Source: Babylonia areolata (taxonomy: Eukaryota > Mollusca > Gastropoda > Neogastropoda > Buccinidae). From it: 64,000 nucleotides of DNA. The stretch lies in assembly GCF_041734735.1 (NCBI RefSeq), contig NC_134900.1, positions 39,271,954 to 39,335,953 of the forward strand, in the 5' to 3' direction. A program made the position numbers and the translations under genes. Shown here in pieces: positions 45,225 to 55,134 of this stretch (positions within the stretch are counted from its first letter, which is position 1; each line of letters starts with the position of its first letter). The notes beneath the pieces were generated by a model. It made no database searches, was not told the origin of the DNA, and saw only the letters and a list, made by a program, of their open reading frames with translations.

Positions 45225-46355
45225 CCGAGAGAATGTGGACCAACGAATAACACAAACTGACACATCCCTCCTCACACAGATTGTGAGAAGAGAATGTGGA
45301 CCAACGAATGACACAAACTGACACATCCTTCCTCACACAGACTGTGAGAAGAGAATGTGGACCAACGAATAACACAAACTGACACATCCCTCCTCACACA
45401 GATTGTGAGAAGAGAATGTGGACCAACGAATGACACAAACTGACACATCCCTCCTTCCTCACACAGACTGTGAGAAGAGAATGTGGACCAACGAATGACA
45501 CAAACTGACACATCCCTCCTCACACAGACTGTGAGAAGAGAATGTGGACCAACGAATGACACAAACTGACACATCCCTCCTTCCTCACACAGACTGTGAG
45601 AAAAGAATGTGGACCAACGAATGACACAAACTGACACATCCCTCCTTCCTCACACAGACTGTGAGAAGAGAATGTGGACCAATGAATAACACAAACTGAC
45701 ACATCCTTCCTTCCTCACACAGACTGTGAGAAGAGAATGTGGACCAACGAATGACACAAACTGACACATCCTTCCTCACACAGACTGTGAGAAGAGAATG
45801 TGGACCAACGAATGACACAAACTGACACATCCATCCTCACACAGACTGTGAGAAGAGAATGTGGACCAACGAATGACACAAACTGACACATCCTTCCTCA
45901 CACAGACTGTGAGAAGAGAATGTGGACCAACGAATAACACAAACTGACACATCCTTCCTTCCTCACACAGACTGTGAGAAGAGAATGTGGACCAACGAAT
46001 GACACAAACTGACACATCCATCCTCACACAGACTGTGAGAAGAGAATGTGGACCAATGAATGACACAAACTGACACATCCCTCCTCACACAGACTGTGAG
46101 AAGAGAATGTGGACCAACGAATGACACAAACTGACACATCCCTCCTTCCTCACACAGACTGTGAGAAGAGAATGTGGACCAACGAATGACACAAACTGAC
46201 ACATCCCTCCTCACACAGACTGTGAGAAGAGAATGTGGACCAACGAATGACACAAACTGACACATCCTTCCTTCCTCACACAGACTGTGAGAAGAGAATG
46301 TGGACCAACGAATGACACAAACTGACACATCCCTCCTCACACAGACTGTGAGAAG
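45225..46355 (+). repeat. Minisatellite of splice-acceptor units abutting kinase exon 2, 57-65-bp units, about 18 copies
   Basis: Each unit carries CCTCACACAG/ACTGTGAGAAG, then GAATGTGGACCAACGAATGA and CACAAACTGACACATCC. The final copy is the real acceptor and first 11 bases of exon 2 at 46345. Some units have an extra TTCC (CCTCCTTCCTC), changing length by four. Variation among units is small. Confidence 0.93.
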
Positions 46356-46388
46356 GCGTGCCCCAAAGCCAACCCCTTCCTGTTATGG
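46345..46388 (+). CDS. Secreted dual-kinase-like gene, exon 2
   Basis: 44 nt, acceptor CTCACACAG/ACTGTG, donor TTATGG/GTGAGA. It enters in phase 1 and exits in phase 0, exactly what exon 1 and exon 3 require. It encodes (D)CEKACPKANPFLLW, a short segment with two Cys just after the signal peptide. The exon is small and its acceptor is copied about 18 times upstream, so skipping or use of an upstream acceptor is conceivable. The call depends on phase and splice sites. Confidence 0.55.
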
Positions 46389-46691
46389 GTGAGAAGAGAT
46401 GATGGACTGAGGGAGGGTCACCCACAACCACTGAGCTATCGTCAACACCCACAGCCTGAAAGCCTCGCAGTATGCAGTGATCAGAGGTCACCGTTTGTCT
46501 GTGTAAGTTCATGATGCGTGCGTGCGTGCGTGCTTTAGGGCGCTTCACTTGTTTCATCATAATCATCATGTCATTCATTGTCTAAGTCATCGTTCTCACT
46601 GACATATCATCATCATCATCATCCACCACCTATCCCTCCTCTCTCTTTAAATTATACCCACCACCCAAACCCCATCCTCTCTCTCTCTCTT

Positions 46692-48400
46692 AGCTTGGAC
46701 CAGATGCCTTTCCAACCTGCTCATCCTGATCCTCAATTCAGCGGCACTCCTCTCCATTCCTTCAATCCATTGACTGATACAGAAGTGAATGAAATCCTGA
46801 AAGAAATGACAATAAAATCCTGTGAGGTCGATCTTGTACCAGCCTCTGTCTTTCCCTAGTGTGTCTCACAGCTTCTCCCCACAATCACCAATATTGTCAA
46901 CTCATCCCTTCTTACTGGCAATCGTTCGGCCTCTTCTGAAGAAACCCAAACTTGATGCAAACATTTTGAAAAATCATCGACCAGTTTCTAACCATCCTTT
47001 CCTGTCCAAACTCCTTGAAGCAGCTCAACAATCACCTTTGTTTCAACAATCTCCTCCACCCTTTTCAGCCTGCCTATCGTGCTGACCACAGCACCGAAAC
47101 CACTCTTCTTCACATCCTGAACGATCTACTGCTAGCGTCAGACAAATTTCCCTTCTCTCTTCTCGACTTGTCAGCCGCCTTTGACACGATAGACCATTCA
47201 ATCCTTCTTTCCCGTCTTCATTTTACATTTGGTATCAACGGCACTGTTCTCAACTGGTTCAAATCTTATACCACTGATCGATTCCAGTCCGTCATCGTCG
47301 ATAATTTCCAGTCTGAACCCGTTAAAATCAAACACGGAGTTCCACAGGGACCTGTTTTAGGCCCAGTTCTCTTCACACTGTACACTGCTGCTCTGGCTGA
47401 AATTATCAACCACCACAATGTTAGTCATCATTCCTGTGCTGATGACACTCAACTTCAGAAGAGTGATACCCCTGAAAAATTGTCCTCGCTCTTGCAAGAA
47501 ACATCTGAATGCTTCCTGGACATTCAAAACTGGATGACTCCAAATAAGTTACAATTGAACGCAGACAAAACCGAAGCAATGATCATAGGAACTAAACAAA
47601 AACTCTCTTCCATCACAATTGACACGATCAAACTTGGCAGTGCATCCATTCCTCTTTCCAGCTCAGTCAGAAACCGCGGCGTTGTCCTTGACAACACACT
47701 GTCCATGCAAAAATTTATCAGTCAGACATGTCAGTCGTGCTACTGACAATTGCGACGCATCAGTTCCATTCGGAAATATCTGTCCTCCGACGCAACATCT
47801 TGACTTGTCGTTTCTCTCATTCTCTCTCACCTTGACTACTGTAACTCCCTATTGTCTGGTTTGCCTGCTTCATCCATTCAGTCCCTTCAGCGCATACAAA
47901 ACTCTGCTGCCCGACTCGTCCTCAGAAAGAAAAGATCTGAGCACATCTCTCCTATTTTGCAACATCTCCATTGGCTCCCTGTCTCACACAGAATAAAGTA
48001 TAAGATCAGTACTCTATGTTATAAATGTATTCACAAATCTGCCCCTTCCTATCTTTGTGGCTGCCTTCACTTCTACACTCCATCTCGCTCTCTACGATCG
48101 GCTTCGGATCCACTCTGTTTACGCATACCCAGATTCAAACACTCCACTGTTGGACGCCGTTCTTTCTGTATCTGGACCTTGCATTTGGAATGAAATTCCT
48201 CTTTCGCTTCGTCAGGTCTCCGCACTCAGCTCTTTCAAGTCTGGCCTTAAAACCCACCTCTCCACAAGATAGCCTCCCTCCCCTGCCTCTTCCTTGTCTT
48301 CAGTTTTAGAGTTATGCATGTGTGTGAATGACTGGTGTGAAAGCGCTTAGATTTGTCTCTGCACAAGATTCAGCGCTATATAAAAACTATCATTATTCTC
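46692..48400 (+). mobile_element. 5'-truncated, decayed L2/CR1-group LINE
   Basis: It starts inside the linker before the reverse transcriptase and runs to the 3' end. Recognisable pieces are PLLKKPKLDANILKNHRPVS, LDLSAAFDTIDHSILLSRL, GVPQGPVLGPVLF (usual S now P), SCADDTQL (usual Y or F of the YADD box now C), and later [24 protein letters not shown] and [10 protein letters not shown], the typical L2 C-terminus. The frame changes several times before the reverse transcriptase core and once near the end, and two stops interrupt the main frame around 47744-47803, so it is dead. The 3' end has AAAGCGCTTAGA and CAGCGCTATATAAA, followed by ATT and CT repeats. It lies in intron 2 of the kinase-like gene. 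Confidence 0.9.
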
Positions 48401-48649
48401 TCTCTCTCTCTCTCACACACTTCCATGACAACTACCAATGCTTTTACACACATTCACACACACACGCACAAACACACATACCCCATTTCCTCCGCACATA
48501 CACACACACACACCACCACCACCTCACACACACACCACCACCACCAATCACACACACGCCACACACACACCACCACCACCTCACACCACCACCACCACAC
48601 CACACACACACCACCACCACCACCACCCCACACACCATACCTATTACAG
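48400..48649. repeat. (CT)n, (CA)n and CCA/CAC-rich tract before kinase exon 3
   Basis: About 200 bases of CACACA and CACCACCAC repeats reach almost to the acceptor CTATTACAG at 48649. Confidence 0.85.
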
Positions 48650-48885
48650 GTCAAAGCGGACGGGGTGGAGCCACCGGAAGACCTGACGTCATTCACCACG
48701 TCACTGCTGCACGAGCGTGACGTCATGCACCAGCTGACGTGGGAGGGCAGTTTCTGGACACTGGGGTCAGGGGCCTTCGCGCACGTGCACCTGGGTCGGC
48801 TGGAACCCGGGGGTCAGTGTGTGGTGGTCAAGCAGTTTGTCCACTCCCCTCTGTCCACCATTGAACGGGAGATCCAGATACATCG
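48650..48885 (+). CDS. Secreted dual-kinase-like gene, exon 3 (first kinase N-lobe)
   Basis: 236 nt, acceptor CCTATTACAG/GTCAAA, donor ACATCG/GTCAGT, phase 0 to phase 2. It encodes the start of the first kinase domain, numbered on the 820-residue product: glycine loop LGSGAFAHV at residues 85-93, the ATP-binding Lys in CVVVKQF (K108), and a helix-C Glu in STIEREIQIH (E119 or E121). The family is not one I can name; the fold is protein-kinase-like. Confidence 0.85.
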
Positions 48886-48989
48886 GTCAGTGCGGGATGT
48901 GTGTACACTTCTTCCTTCTCTGCTTCTTCCTTCTTTGCTTCTTCTTCCTTCTTTGCTTCTTCTTCCTCCTTCTCTTCTTCTTCCTTCTC

Positions 48990-49347
48990 TTCTTCTTCTT
49001 CGTTCGTGGCTTGCAACTCCAACGTTCACTCGTATGGGTGAGTGGGCTTTTACGTGCATGACCGTTTTTCCCCGCCATCTACTAGGCAGCCATACTTCGT
49101 TTTCGGGTAATGTGCATTCTGGGACGAACGCTGATGTGAATTACTGGATCTTTAGCGAACGTGTTTGATCTTCTGCACGCGTATACACACGAAGCGGAGT
49201 TCAGGTATCAGCAGGTCTACACATGTTTTGGTCTGGGAGATCGGAAAGACCTCCACCCTTAACCCAGCATGCGCCGCGACAGGGAATGGAACCCAGGGCC
49301 ATCAGACTGAAAGTCTAACGCTTTAACCACTCCACCTTTACGCCCGT
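48990..49347 (-). mobile_element. tRNA-derived SINE (family 1), minus strand
   Basis: The same layout as the copy at 2504-2901: CGTTCGTGGCTTGCAACTCC at its 3' end, GATCTTTAGCG and GGGAGATCGGAAAGACCTCC in the body, and a tRNA-like head ending ACCACTCCACCTTTACGCCC. It is more diverged than the copy at 61470. Confidence 0.85.
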
Positions 49348-49439
49348 CATGTGCATATATTGGACTGTTTAAAAAAATGAAAACGGTGAAATTTGGAGCA
49401 ATGTAATCAGTTAATGAAATCAGCTTACCTGAAACATGA

Positions 49440-49850
49440 TCTTCACATGATATTACTGAGTGTATTAACTGCACTGATTGAATACATGTTGTCAATTTGT
49501 AAACTGCATTGATTAAATACATGTTGTCAATTTGTAAACGGCATTGATTAAATAGATGTTGTCAATTTGTAAACTGCATTGATTAAATAGATGTTGTCAA
49601 TTTGTAAACTGCATTGATTCAATAGATGTTGTCAATTTGTAAACTGCATTTATTAAATAGATGTTGTCAATTTGTAAACTGCACTGATTAAATACATGTT
49701 GTCAATTTGTAAACTGCATTGATTAAATACATGTTGTCAATTTGTAAACTGCATTGATTAAATACATGTTGTCAATTTGTAAACTGCATTGATTAAATAC
49801 ATGTTGTCAATTTGTAAACTGCATTGATTAAATACATGTTGTCAATTTGT
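49440..49850. repeat. Minisatellite, 35-bp unit, about 11 copies
   Basis: Units of ATTAAATACATGTTGTCAAT plus TTGTAAACTGCATTG, AT-rich; ATACATG and ATAGATG variants occur in blocks. Confidence 0.93.
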
Positions 49851-50240
49851 AGCGTTATACTTTGTGTGTGTTTGTTTCGTCACAACAGGGTTATAAAAAC
49901 AGGTATCAATTTAGCTGTTTCAGTACCAAACGAAGTTCATGGTATATACACTCACAAATCAAAGTTTTCTTGAGAGTCAAGGAATGTCACTTTCACATTG
50001 ACTACGTTGTGTTTTGTTTTGTGGCCTATGTGTTGTGTGTATTTATGTTGGAGGTGTGTGGTGTGTTTGCCTATTTTTGTGTGTATTTGTGTGATGTGTG
50101 TGGTGTGTGTTGGTGCGCTAGTGGGTTTGGTTTGTGTGGATGTGGTGTTGTGTTGTGCCTATGTGTGTTGGTTATGTTGTGTGAGTGAGGGGTGTGTGTT
50201 TGGAGGTTGTGTGTGTGGTGTGTGTTGGGTGTATGTACAG

Positions 50241-52326
50241 ATACAGAACCCCTGCCGCCTCCCCTCCCCTGCTGGACTGCTCCCTCAGGCGCCCACCACC
50301 CCACAACGCCTCCCTCGTCTTTCAGCTCGTGCCACACAGCTTCACGCTTCACGATTGGCTCAAACTGCCCCACGCCCTCAGCACCGCCCAATGGCTGAGC
50401 GTGGCTCTTCAGTTGGCAGAAACCATGGAAACCTTACACCGCAAGTGCGTTCTGCACAACGATCTGCACTCCAGCAACGTACTGATACACTTCCCCGCTA
50501 CTACAACAGCAACAACAGTTCAAAAAGACACAGACTGCGGGTTTTCCCGTTCCGTCGACCACGGCCTTGCAAGCAGAGTGCGTCGCTCTTTGGCGAAGGT
50601 CAAGGCCACGTCCTTAACCTTGCCGAGGGTGACCTTGATCGACTTTGGCCACGCGACCTTCAGGGAGGGGAAGGTGTACGACGAGGACAGCGAGGACTCT
50701 TTGGCGTCGTGCCGACAGCTGGCCCCCGAGGTGGTCCGTCACCAGGAGACCTCCCGGAGCAGCGACGTGTTCTCCCTGGGTCACCAGCTGGAGATGGTGG
50801 TCGAGGCCCTCAACAGCTCCGCCCTTAACCACCTCGCCCAGTGGTGCAAGGACCCGGACCCAGCAGCCAGACCCCCGGCCTCTGAGGTTGTCCACAGACT
50901 GCGTGGGATGCTGCTAAGAGAACTCCGGGCTGTTGTTTCCAGTCAGCACAGAGCCGCTGCTGCCTCGCTGGTGGAAGACAGCGCCGCACGTGACTGGCAG
51001 AGCGAGGCGTCAGTCGCGGAGAACGTCTGGCCTGACCCCCCCTTTCACCACGACGTTGTGGGCACTGTCTCCAGACCAGCCTGTCACCCACAGCAGTGGC
51101 CGTGTTCTGACAGGAACAGTTTCCATGGAGATGGTAAAATGTGGTCGGAAAACTCCAACACGAAGTCATGCCAGCCTGGGGTGATGGAGAATGCCATGTC
51201 CAGACTCAGATTACCCTACATCACCCTCACCGGAGAAGTGGAGTTCCACACTGATGATATGGGCCAGAAAGTCAAAATCTTCGACTCGGAACACACGGCC
51301 ATTTTTACGGGGCAGTTTCTCTCTTCGTGGGACAAGGTGGTTGTTATTAAAACTAAAAAGGACGGTAATTTTTTTAGCATCCGTTACGAAGCCATGGTCA
51401 ACGCTTACCTCAACGAAACAGGCTGGGTTCCCAGTTTGTACGGAGTGATTCCTCTCAACAAGCACGACTTGAACCACTTTGGCATCGTCCAGGACATGTT
51501 CGCCCAAGGAGTCACCCTGGAAGAGGTGTTGGAACGAGGCTTGCCTCGAGGCATCACGGCGCGCGTGGAGCTGGCGTATCAGCTGACGTCATTGCTGCAT
51601 AACGTTCACTCGCTTCACGTGCTCATTAACAACTTCAAGAGCGACAACATACTGTGCGCGTGCGCGGGCGACGGCAACTGTTCGGACATTAGGCTGATTG
51701 ATGTGGGAACGGCCACGGGCTGTGAAGGGATGACCTACAAGGGGGAGGAAACCTACCTCCGTCGGTTCCCCTACCTGGCACCGGAAGTGCGTCGTAATGG
51801 CTTGACGTCATTTTATTCTGACGTGTACAGTCTGTGCGTTCTTCTAGACGCCGTGCTGGACAGACAAGAACTGCTGGAGGGCCGGGATCACACTGAGGAT
51901 AATGGCAAGGATACTTTGACACACAGCCCCGGGGATAATGGCAAGGATACTTTGACACACAGCCCCGGGGATAATGGCAGAGATACCTCCGGTGATAATG
52001 GCAGAGATTATTGCAGAAATAATTCCGGGGATAATAATGGCAGCGATAGTGACGGGGATGATTCCGGGTGCACCGACAGGGACCATTGCAGAGAAGAGTC
52101 CTGGGATACTGGCAGAAACATCTCCGGGGATACTGGCAGAAACATCTCCGGGGATAATGGCAGAGTCAACCCCAGGGACAGTGGCAGTGTGACCCAGTTC
52201 CTGGAGACGTGGAAATCGCTGTCGGCGCTGTGTTTGGGTGACAGGCCCTCTCTCAGACCCAGCACCTTTCAACTGAAACATTTCTTCTGGACATTTTTGA
52301 AATCTGGTCGAGAGACATTGATCTGA
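50241..52326 (+). CDS. Secreted dual-kinase-like gene, exon 4 (kinase 1 C-lobe and second pseudokinase domain)
   Basis: One long terminal exon; its first base completes Arg126 with exon 3, and TGA is at 52324-52326. Kinase 1 continues with the hinge ASLVFQLVPHSF, the catalytic loop LHNDLHSSNVL (H198-N-D200, the usual K replaced by H), a 45-residue insert, IDFGHATF (D260) and LAPEVV (287-291). All classical residues needed for catalysis except the HRD Arg and the following Lys are present. Kinase 2 (about residues 457-810) has VVVIKTKK (K496), but its loop reads VLINNFKSDNILC, so HRD is INN and the catalytic Asp is Asn590; the metal site reads IDVG (D613). Its C-lobe carries an insert of D-N-G/R-D-rich repeats encoded by a 36-bp coding repeat (about 51890-52180). 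The second domain looks like a pseudokinase. Secretion is inferred from exon 1. Confidence 0.88.
51890..52185 (+). repeat. Coding tandem repeat in kinase 2
   Basis: GGGGATAATGGCAAGGATAC-type units: two exact 36-bp copies, then shorter diverged copies (GGGGATACTGGCAGAAACAT twice). All keep the frame, giving S-G-D-N-G-R-D/N repeats. Confidence 0.85.
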
Positions 52327-52960
52327 TCTTCAATTGCTTTCACACCTTTACATAAAAGATGACTTAATATGGAATGATACAAAGGTGTATCAAAGATTAA
52401 GAATACAGCATTAATTGTAATTAACAACAGCCGTTTTAAACAAAACGTTATCTGACTTCATTTATATTACTGCTGAACACACTTCAAGGATTCATATGTG
52501 GCCTTGATACTGTGTCATGAACTGTGCTTTGTGGGGTTGCATTTGTCTTGTTGTTTTTTGTAGATATGAGTTTTGTGTTGACGCGGTTGAGCATTTGTAT
52601 GGTTTGACAGTCCTGATATGGCCCTGTGCGGTCGGCTGGACTATAATTAACAACAATAAGAATATGGCCTTGATGCTTCTATGACATATTCATAAATCAG
52701 TGGGATAACTATGGATATCGTTATTTGTTTGCCAGCCCTGTTAGTGTTAGTTTTGTTGGGTTTTTGTTGTTGTTGTTTTGCATGTCTGTGTGCGCACATA
52801 AATCAGAGTATGTGTTTGTACAGTGATATCCTCCATTCTTCCCCCACCGCCACCCACCCAACCCACCTTCCCCCAGCCCCTCCAAAACAAGAAACAAAAG
52901 TATTTATGATCATCTGTCTGCCCTACAAGGACCGTCAGATCAACAGTGGAGGCAACGGCT
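52327..52960 (+). other. 3' UTR of the kinase-like gene and following DNA
   Basis: AT-rich sequence after the stop. No canonical AATAAA was found; ACATAAAAGATG at about 52350 is the nearest variant. No coding signal. Confidence 0.45.
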
Positions 52961-52964
52961 GTCC

Positions 52965-53240
52965 CAACTGTCTGGGCTGGAATTTGATTATCGTGGAGAG
53001 CGTCTTGCCCAAGTTACATCCCCACTCTCAGCCAAGAGGGCTTTATGACAGTCGGCGTTGGGGAAGGTCCACAAAGGCCAAGTAGCCCCCAAGGCTGCAG
53101 CACTAAGAACCAGTGCAATCTGGCTTCCTGGTTTGACTCACAGTCATTCACAAAAGACTGAGCTGTAAATTTCCCTGTGCAGTGGGGAGACCAGTGATCA
53201 TACAGCTCTCACTTCGCTGTTGGCCCAGCTGTACATTTAT
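52965..53240 (+). repeat. Dispersed repeat of about 275 bp, copy 2
   Basis: Matches the complement of 15050-15332 along its whole length; see that entry. A (CA)n of about 50 bases follows directly at 53244-53293. Confidence 0.7.
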
Positions 53241-53294
<54 letters not shown>

Positions 53295-53681
53295 CTCTGT
53301 GTATTTTACGTAGATAGATAGACAATGAGAGTGAGAGATAGAGAGATCTGCACAGACCATATTATTGTCGCTAATCCATTGAAGCTAGAATATGTTGTAA
53401 TATACTGGTAACTGTTAAACAGCGACGTGTGCAATGTCTGCAAGAGAGAGAGGGGGGGGGAGAGAGAGAGAGAGGGGGGGGGGGAGAGAGAGAGAGAGTA
53501 AATATTCTCAACTATTTTGGAGGGATCAAGAAAATGTTTTCATAGAAAACTGCGAAAATTGCTCCAATATATAGTTGAACATTGAATTGATAGCCGTGCT
53601 GTTTCTTGAAAGTAGTTAATGACGTACTATTGTCTGTTGATGAACGTGAACTGTCTGATGCAGGTAAACACACACACACAC

Positions 53682-53727
<46 letters not shown>

Positions 53728-53745
53728 GCACGCACACACACCGCC
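53241..53745. repeat. Simple repeats: (CA)n, G/GA-rich tract, (CA)n
   Basis: (CA)n at 53244-53293, GAGAGAGGGGGGGG-type sequence at 53440-53500 and a second (CA)n at 53667-53740, with nothing else recognisable between. Confidence 0.85.
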
Positions 53746-54070
53746 GCTGTTAAAAATGATTTCAAAGTAAAATGGAGTTTATTTTACGTTCTAAACTGGG
53801 ATGTGATATTTTGCACATTGCATTCTGCTGTGTAGGTATAATTAGAAAAAACAACCCAAACCCTAACAAGAAATATTGCAAGGTTGTCTTGTCCTGTGCC
53901 CCCACCCTCCCCCCACTCACACCACGCGCACGGTACACAGCGTGTCAGTTGTCACGTGCACTGGCCCATGATGCATTGCACGGTGCACAAGAGAGTTCAC
54001 GGTGAAACCGGTGAGTCGCCATTGCTGAAGTCAACAACAGGCTGTCCGCCTTTCTTCCTGTGAAATCAAC

Positions 54071-54124
54071 ATGTGGAGACGCGGACGACGTTTATGTGTT
54101 TGCACAACATGGAGGAGTCATGAG
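54071..54124 (+). CDS. Candidate first coding exon of an unrecognised gene
   Basis: ATG in ATCAACATGTGG opens 18 codons (MWRRGRRLCVCTTWRSHE) that end at a strong donor, GAG/GTAAGT. About 100 bases upstream the sequence is CpG-richer with a CACGTG box near 53955, as in a promoter or first exon. A phase-compatible exon follows at 55135. No domain is recognisable. It could equally be a non-coding first exon. Confidence 0.35.
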
Positions 54125-54129
54125 GTAAG

Positions 54130-55130
54130 TTCCACAAAATGTTTTAACTGCATTATGACTCCCTTACCGTGGATAGACACTGACCCGTACAGCAGAGACG
54201 TTGACCAAGGCTGGACAAGTGTGGGTTTCGTTGTCATGTTAAATGTGGAGTTGACAGACACCCATGTCAGCAGTAAACTATTAGTAATAGCAGTAGCTGT
54301 TTATTACTTTTTGTGTAAGAATTCCGGCGACTAACAACAGACTTTACTTGTTGTTTTTGTGCATCTTGCGACGTGTTTGCTAAGCAATGAACTGCAGATT
54401 TAAGTAGAGTACCGTTCAACACCTTTTTCAGTTGGCACTATTTCAGTTGGCACTATCGCGCTACTTTGCGTCAGACATTGGGAAGTGATGAAAACATCCT
54501 TACATTCTGGAACTTTACAGCATTCTGGATATTTTACTCTTACTGGATGTAATGATAAGTATCCATATCAGTCAGTTTCCTTTAATCTTTGACAAAACGC
54601 AGCTCAAATGAGGGCGAAATGGGTGAGGTTGGGGAAGGGGAAGGGGGTGGGAGAAAAAACCGTTTTATTTTTGTCCGTTCTGTTTTTTTCCCGTCACAAA
54701 TGTTTTTATTTATTAGTAGTTGTGTGTTTTTTGTGGGGTTTTTTGTGGGTTTTTTTTTTTTACAAATTAGCATTCCTATTTACATTGCAAATTTGTACTT
54801 TCCAACAGTGTGTGTCTTAATTGTACGATTGTGGGTATGACAATATCCACATTTCTCCCCCCAGTACTCTTTCCATTGAGTTCTGTTTCCAAGACGGAAA
54901 GAGTTGTAAATTGGTTTAGATATAACATTGTAAGATTATGTATATACTCTCAACATTTCTACCCCTGCTGTAAAGAAGGCGAATAAAAGAGCTAATGGAG
55001 GGAAGAAATATATCACATTAATTACCAATCTAAAACTTTTCTGTCTTTGAAACGAAGGAGTGCAGGGGAAGAAATGGTATTGCAGTGGCAATCAGCAACA
55101 CATAATTATTTTCAGTGCATCCATTGTATT
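54130..55130. other. Candidate intron, unassigned
   Basis: AT-rich with a T-rich run at 54715-54765. No repeat array or coding exon was seen. Confidence 0.35.
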
Positions 55131-55134
55131 TCAG

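Larger units (their letters stand above)
48886..50240. other. Intron 3 of the kinase-like gene
   Basis: It opens with CTTCTTC-rich sequence, then holds a SINE (48990-49347), a 35-bp minisatellite (49440-49850) and GT-rich sequence up to the acceptor GTATGTACAG at 50240. Confidence 0.8.

Noticed and set aside
42199-48885. Direct splice of the signal-peptide exon to the kinase exon at 48650
   Set aside because: Exon 1 ends in phase 1 while the kinase exon needs phase 0; the direct join leaves the kinase frame and stops. The 44-nt exon at 46345 resolves the phases.
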